Positions 59,545-64,000 of a stretch of DNA of 64,000 bases are shown here, piece by piece. Every line of letters starts with the position of its first letter. The stretch's first letter is position 1. Below the pieces are notes generated by a model, which was not told where the DNA came from, ran no database searches, and worked only from the letters and a program-made list of their open reading frames with translations. Position numbers and translations under genes: made by a program. Location: positions 62,001-126,000 of the forward strand of contig JAEWGD010000038.1 in the NCBI GenBank assembly GCA_023388515.1, read 5' to 3'. This stretch comes from Bacillota bacterium (GTDB lineage Bacteria; Bacillota; Clostridia; Oscillospirales; Ruminococcaceae).

Positions 59545-60368
59545 TGTTTACAGCTTTCAATTATAATAAATTGAGTGATGCAGATAAGCTACTTATTGCA
59601 AAAATTCAAGATATGATTGAGTTATGCTTGAAGAATTCTATGCCAAGATGCACTTCTTTTTTAGATGAAAGACAGTGTGCTTTGGTTGTGTCTGGCTTGA
59701 AAGTTCAAAGCTATACGCCTAAGGTAGATGAAAAGTCGATGGTTGTAAAAGATTATTCTAAACTAAAATACTTTACTTGGGGTGGTTATGAGGGCTCGGA
59801 AAGGAAAATTCTGTGTATTCATGATGAATATGATAATCCTGATGTAATAGATGTGCCAATAAAATGTCTAACTTTTCACTTTCGAAAGGCGGATACACTT
59901 TTGCATAGAGATTTTCTTGGCACAATTATGGCGTTGCAAGTAAAGAGGGATGCTGTTGGTGATATTGTAGTTGCTGATGGTAAGGCACAAGTTATGGTAA
60001 GCGATTCTGTAAGTAAATTATTACTGAATGAGATAAATAAGATTGGTAAGGTCGGAGTTAGAATAACTGATGATGAAGAATTTAATTTAGATGTTCAGCA
60101 TAATTTTATAGTAATAAAGGATACAGTTGCCTCATTAAGACTTGATGCTGTCGTTAGTACAGCAATAAATCAAAGCCGTGAAAAATCGACACAGCTTATT
60201 AAAATAGGTTGTATAGCGGTTAATCATTTTCCAGTTAAAACTTCATCCATGATTTTGGAACAGGGTGATGTTTTTTCGATAAGGGGATATGGAAAATTTA
60301 TTCTTAGTGAGATAAATGGAACAACCAAAAAGGGAAGAGTTCATATTGAGATAAAAAAATATGTGTAA
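59544..60368 (+). CDS. ylmH: YlmH-family S4-domain RNA-binding protein
   Basis: A 274-residue protein with an N-terminal YlmH domain (SFLDERQCALV, LTFHFRKADTLLHRDFLGTIMALQVKRD, GDIVVADGKAQVMV) and a C-terminal S4 domain (ASLRLDAVVSTAINQSREKSTQLIKIGCIAVNH). YlmH has been linked to cell division and, more recently, to rescue of stalled ribosomes. The GTG start at 59544 overlaps the last base of the sepF stop. Confidence 0.92.
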   Translation: MFTAFNYNKLSDADKLLIAKIQDMIELCLKNSMPRCTSFLDERQCALVVSGLKVQSYTPKVDEKSMVVKDYSKLKYFTWGGYEGSERKILCIHDEYDNPDVIDVPIKCLTFHFRKADTLLHRDFLGTIMALQVKRDAVGDIVVADGKAQVMVSDSVSKLLLNEINKIGKVGVRITDDEEFNLDVQHNFIVIKDTVASLRLDAVVSTAINQSREKSTQLIKIGCIAVNHFPVKTSSMILEQGDVFSIRGYGKFILSEINGTTKKGRVHIEIKKYV

Positions 60369-60380
60369 GAGGTGAGAAAG

Positions 60381-61043
60381 TTGATTAATGCAAAAGACAT
60401 TAGTAATAAAAGGTTTGAAAAAGCTGCTTTCGGCTATAAGCAGGAAGAAGTGGATGACTTTTTAAAGGAACTAGTTTCTGAGTTAACAATGATGCAAAAA
60501 GAACGCAATGATATAGAAGGTAAGCTACAAATTCTTGCTGATAAGGTTCGTGAGTATCGACAGGATGAGGAGGCATTAAAGGATGCGTTGTTGGGTGCAC
60601 AAAAACAGGGGCATAGAGTTGTTGCTGAGGCACAGGAAAGGGCACAGAATATCTTGAATGAGGCTGAAGCAAAGTCATCTAATATGATTGAAGAGGCTGA
60701 ACAGAGATATGAAAATGCAGTTGAGAAAAATCAAGTTGCAATCGATAAAGAAAGAGCTATTTTGTTGAAAACTCAGCGTGAAGTAACTGAATTTAAGAAA
60801 ACTTTATTCGATATGTATAAGGTTCATCTTGAGATGATTTCAGCTTTACCTGAAACTGATGAAGAAGAGATTGAGGATAGTCAATTTGAGGAAGAAGCAC
60901 AGGAAGAAGATGTTTCTGTTGAAGAAAACATGAAGGATTCTTTTGCTGCGACTACAACTTTTTCAGCACAGAGATTTACTGGTTCTAATGGTTCTTATGA
61001 ATCTAAGTTTGGAGAATTACAGTTTGGACAGAATAACAAATAA
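60381..61043 (+). CDS. divIVA: Cell division protein DivIVA
   Basis: A 220-residue coiled-coil protein. The N-terminal membrane-binding and pole-sensing motif is INAKDISNKRFEKAAFGYKQ followed by EEVDDFLKEL; long coiled coils run to about residue 140, and the tail is acidic. It marks strongly curved membranes at poles and septa. The TTG at 60381 is preferred to GTG 60372 since AGAGGTG sits at correct distance and the product then begins MINAKDI. Confidence 0.93.
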   Translation: MINAKDISNKRFEKAAFGYKQEEVDDFLKELVSELTMMQKERNDIEGKLQILADKVREYRQDEEALKDALLGAQKQGHRVVAEAQERAQNILNEAEAKSSNMIEEAEQRYENAVEKNQVAIDKERAILLKTQREVTEFKKTLFDMYKVHLEMISALPETDEEEIEDSQFEEEAQEEDVSVEENMKDSFAATTTFSAQRFTGSNGSYESKFGELQFGQNNK

Positions 61044-61100
61044 TGTTTAATGTATATAAGCTTATTCGTGAGATATAAATTAATGCAAAGGAAGTATACG

Positions 61101-63905
61101 ATGTCACAGGATTACAATAAAACTCTAAGTTTACCAGCTACTGAGTTCCCAATGAGAGGCAATTTGCCTAAGAGAGAACCCGACACATTGGCAAGTTGGG
61201 AAGAAAATAGAATGTATTACAAGATGGTGGAGAAAAATGAGGGCAAACCTCTCTATGTTTTACATGATGGACCTCCATATGCTAATGGGGAAATCCATTT
61301 AGGTACCGCCTTAAATAAAACATTGAAGGACATAATTATTAGATATAAGAATATGTCTGGATTTTGTGCACCCTATGTTCCAGGTTGGGATACACATGGC
61401 TTGCCAATCGAGCTAAAAGCGTTGAAGTCAATTGGTGTACAGGATGGTGCAATTTCGCCTGTTGAATTGCGTAAGCATTGTCAAGATTTTGCGATGACTC
61501 ATGTTAATAACCAGATGTCACAGTTTAAAAGGTTGGGTTGTTGGGGAGATTATGATAACCCATATTTAACACTGAAGCCTGACTTTGAGGCTAAACAAGT
61601 TGAAGTTTTTGGCAAGATGGCTAATGATGGATATATGTATAAGGGCTTGAAGCCTGTATACTGGTGTCCAGATTGCAATACTGCTTTAGCTGAGGCTGAG
61701 ATTGAGTATGCAAACGACCCATGTCACTCAATATTTGTGAAATTTAATGTAACAGATGATAAGGGTTTATTTACTCCATTAGGTGTTGATTTAAAGGATG
61801 TTTATTTTGTAATTTGGACAACAACAACATGGACAATACCAGGAAATCTTGCTATTTGTTTAGGTCCTGATTATAAATATACATTGGTTAAGGCTAATGG
61901 TGAATACTATGTAATGGCGGCTGAACTTGTTGAACCAACGATGAAGTCTGCTAAGATTGATGAGTATGAAACAGTGGGCTTGTTTGATGGCAAGGATTTG
62001 GAAAATGTTCAAACAAAGCACCCTCTTTTTGATAGAAAGTCACCAATAATCATAGGTGACCATGTTACGCTTGAAAGTGGTACAGGTTGTGTACATACTG
62101 CTCCTGGACATGGTGTAGATGACTTTGAGGTTTGTAAAAAGTATCCTGAAATTGGGATAATAGTTCCTGTTGATTCTAAGGGAAAGCTGACTGATGAAGC
62201 TGGAGAATTCAGTGGTTTATCAACAGAAGCATCAAATAAAGTTATTGCAAAGCGACTTGAAGAAGAAAATAGCTTGCTTGCAGTTGAGAAGATTATTCAC
62301 CAATATCCACATTGCTGGAGATGTAATAATCCTATTATTTTCAGGGCTACTGAGCAGTGGTTCTGTTCGATTAATGGCTTTAAGGATGAGGCTATAAAGG
62401 CAATTGAGGACGTAAGATGGATACCATCATGGGGTGAAGAACGAATTAAAGGGATGGTTCGTGATAGAAGTGACTGGTGCATTTCAAGACAGCGTACATG
62501 GGGAGTTCCAATTCCAATTATTTACTGCGTAGATTGTAATAAACCAATTGTTAATGAAATAACTATAAAGGCAATTTCTGACTTATTTAGAGCAGAAGGT
62601 GCTGATGCATGGTACACGAGAGAGCTTAAGGATTTCATTCCTAGCAGTGTGAAATGTGAATGTGGTTGTTCTGAATTTACAAAAGAAACCGATATTATGG
62701 ACGTTTGGTTTGATAGTGGGGTTTCTCATGCGGCAGTTTTAGAGGAACGTGATAACTTGCGTTGGCCTGCTGATTTATATCTTGAGGGTGCGGATCAGTA
62801 CAGAGGTTGGTTCCAGTCATCACTTCTTACATCCGTTGTTTGGAAGGGTACAGCACCATATAAGGCTGTTTGTACACATGGTTGGGTTGTTGATGGTGAA
62901 GGTAAAAAGATGGCGAAGTCTTTGGGGAATGGAATTGCTCCTGAAGAAATTATCAAGCAATACGGTGCAGATATTTTAAGGTTATGGGTTGCATCATCTG
63001 ATTATCATTCAGATATAAGAATTTCTCCGGAAATATTGAAACAGCTTTCTGATGCTTATAAAAAGATTAGAAACACTGCAAGGTTTATTTTGGGTAATAT
63101 TTCAAATGGTAATGGATTTAATCCTAATACAGATAGTATAAAAAATGAGGATTTACTTGAAATTGATAAGTGGGCATTAATGCGTCTTGACAGCTTGATT
63201 GATAGGGTTAATAAAGGCTATGATGACTTTGATTTCCATATAGCTTTCCATAGCATTTACAGTTTTTGTGTTACTGATATGTCTAATTTTTATTTGGATA
63301 TTATTAAAGATAGATTGTATTGTGAAGAGGAAAATTCTACGCAAAGACGTGCTGCACAGACAACAATTTACAAAATATTGAGTGCAATTTCTAGGTTGAT
63401 TTCACCGATTATACCATATACAGCAGAAGAAATTTGGTCTTATATTCCTCATACAGATGATGAGGATATGGCTAGTATTTCACTTAATGAGATGCCGAGT
63501 AAATCAGGTCTTGTATTTTCTGATGAGTTTAACAAGAAGTGGAGTTTAATATCAGCATTGCGTGAGGATGCTAAGAAAGCACTTGAAATTAAACGTACTG
63601 ATAAGGTAATTGGTGCATCACTTGAGGCTAAGTTGGAAATACTATGCAATAGTGATGAAAAGTTTGAGGAAGTTATGGCGTTATCTGATGAACTTGCTAA
63701 AACCACTATAGTTTCTGAAGTTACCGTTATTAAGGGCGATTCTGGAGAATTCAAAGGCGATTTGTTTGAAAGCGACGGAATAAGTTTTAATGCAATTAAA
63801 GCAGACGGTGAAAAGTGTGAACGTTGCTGGATGTACGCTGAAGAAGTTGGTAAAAATGAAAAACACCCAACACTATGTGGAAGATGTGCATCAGTTATTG
63901 ATTAA
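61101..63905 (+). CDS. ileS: Isoleucyl-tRNA synthetase
   Basis: A 934-residue class I synthetase. HIGH appears as ANGEIHLGTALNKTLKD; WCPDCNTALAEAEIEY and WTTTTWTIPGNLAI lie around the CP1 editing domain; KMSKS is KKMAKSLGNGI. The C-terminal zinc finger is CERCWMYAEE...CGRCASVID. Length and the conserved C-terminal zinc site make it the bacterial (type 1) form. The ATG at 61101 (MSQDYNK) follows AAGGAAG; the upstream ATGs do not. No T-box leader is present in the 57 bp after divIVA. Confidence 0.97.
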   Translation: MSQDYNKTLSLPATEFPMRGNLPKREPDTLASWEENRMYYKMVEKNEGKPLYVLHDGPPYANGEIHLGTALNKTLKDIIIRYKNMSGFCAPYVPGWDTHGLPIELKALKSIGVQDGAISPVELRKHCQDFAMTHVNNQMSQFKRLGCWGDYDNPYLTLKPDFEAKQVEVFGKMANDGYMYKGLKPVYWCPDCNTALAEAEIEYANDPCHSIFVKFNVTDDKGLFTPLGVDLKDVYFVIWTTTTWTIPGNLAICLGPDYKYTLVKANGEYYVMAAELVEPTMKSAKIDEYETVGLFDGKDLENVQTKHPLFDRKSPIIIGDHVTLESGTGCVHTAPGHGVDDFEVCKKYPEIGIIVPVDSKGKLTDEAGEFSGLSTEASNKVIAKRLEEENSLLAVEKIIHQYPHCWRCNNPIIFRATEQWFCSINGFKDEAIKAIEDVRWIPSWGEERIKGMVRDRSDWCISRQRTWGVPIPIIYCVDCNKPIVNEITIKAISDLFRAEGADAWYTRELKDFIPSSVKCECGCSEFTKETDIMDVWFDSGVSHAAVLEERDNLRWPADLYLEGADQYRGWFQSSLLTSVVWKGTAPYKAVCTHGWVVDGEGKKMAKSLGNGIAPEEIIKQYGADILRLWVASSDYHSDIRISPEILKQLSDAYKKIRNTARFILGNISNGNGFNPNTDSIKNEDLLEIDKWALMRLDSLIDRVNKGYDDFDFHIAFHSIYSFCVTDMSNFYLDIIKDRLYCEEENSTQRRAAQTTIYKILSAISRLISPIIPYTAEEIWSYIPHTDDEDMASISLNEMPSKSGLVFSDEFNKKWSLISALREDAKKALEIKRTDKVIGASLEAKLEILCNSDEKFEEVMALSDELAKTTIVSEVTVIKGDSGEFKGDLFESDGISFNAIKADGEKCERCWMYAEEVGKNEKHPTLCGRCASVID

Positions 63906-63929
63906 ATAGCGAAACTTATACATTAAAGG

Positions 63930-63960
63930 TAGGGGTTCAAATTTTGAACCCCTATTTGAT
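63930..63960 (+). terminator. Terminator after ileS
   Basis: TAGGGGTTCAA/TTGAACCCCTA, an 11-bp stem with a tiny loop, followed by TTTGATTAATTTTA, 24 bp after the stop. Confidence 0.8.
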
Positions 63961-63981
63961 TAATTTTAGTGGAGGGATATT

Positions 63982-64000
63982 TTGTTAATTATTATTTTCA
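63982..64000 (+). CDS. Start of a further gene, probably lspA (truncated by window)
   Basis: TTG at 63982 follows GGAGGGA by normal spacing and opens a hydrophobic N-terminus (MLIIIF). lspA (signal peptidase II) usually follows divIVA-ileS in Firmicutes and starts this way. Six codons are too few for certainty. Confidence 0.4.

Noticed and set aside
61044..61100. T-box leader before ileS
   Set aside because: Only 57 bp separate divIVA from ileS, too short for a T-box, and no T-box sequence is present.

Overview
The window is a contiguous, AT-rich, densely coded chromosome segment from a low-GC, anaerobic member of the Clostridia, most likely an Oscillospiraceae/Ruminococcus-like gut or rumen organism. 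Pointers are flagellar genes with a FliW-CsrA pair, the SpoIIAA-SpoIIAB-sigma F operon, two dockerin-bearing secreted proteins (one a GH9 cellulase), a superoxide reductase, a Rex redox repressor, and strong AGGAGG ribosome binding sites. About a dozen genes appear to start with TTG. No phage, transposase, CRISPR array or rRNA was seen.

Layout. 1-5.6 kb: end of a late flagellar cluster (flgL end, DUF6470-like, fliW, csrA, FlgN-like, fliD, fliS) with one unknown minus-strand gene. 5.8-9.8 kb: aconitase, NADP isocitrate dehydrogenase and rex. 9.8-12.3 kb: a zupT-type zinc transporter flanked by short coding remnants, and two unknown proteins, the second with a Shine-Dalgarno buried in a perfect hairpin. 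12.3-17.4 kb: an OxlT-like MFS carrier, an HD-GYP protein and a dockerin GH9 enzyme. 17.6-19.1 kb: the spoIIA operon. 19.2-25.4 kb: desulfoferrodoxin, recQ, superoxide dismutase, glyA and two small unknown membrane-anchored proteins. Two inverted copies of a palindromic dispersed repeat bracket the sod-glyA segment.

26-31.7 kb: recD2, comF, an MreB homologue and a dockerin transglutaminase-like protein. 31.8-41.8 kb: popT-like DUF368, ruvC, an LRR protein, ruvA, ruvB, glmM, a SAM methyltransferase, ecfA1-ecfA2-ecfT and truA. 41.9-46.4 kb: DUF5711-like, CvpA-like and ClpE-like proteins. 46.5-48.5 kb (minus strand): NusG-domain-II protein, Gx transporter and ApbE lipoprotein, a set that recalls part of the flavin-based extracellular electron transfer loci of other Firmicutes. 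48.7-49.0 kb: tRNA-Gly, tRNA-Arg and tRNA-His (minus strand).

49.3-57 kb: miaB, ymcA-like, mutS, mutL, miaA and hfq, coupling tRNA A37 modification and mismatch repair. 57-64 kb: HlyD-like protein, yggS, sepF, ylmH, divIVA, ileS and the first bases of a probable lspA, the usual Firmicute division/cell-wall neighbourhood. Several starts were moved downstream of the longest open frame because a promoter or Shine-Dalgarno sequence lies inside the longer version; the reason is given in each entry. All family assignments come from reading translated sequence, without database searches.
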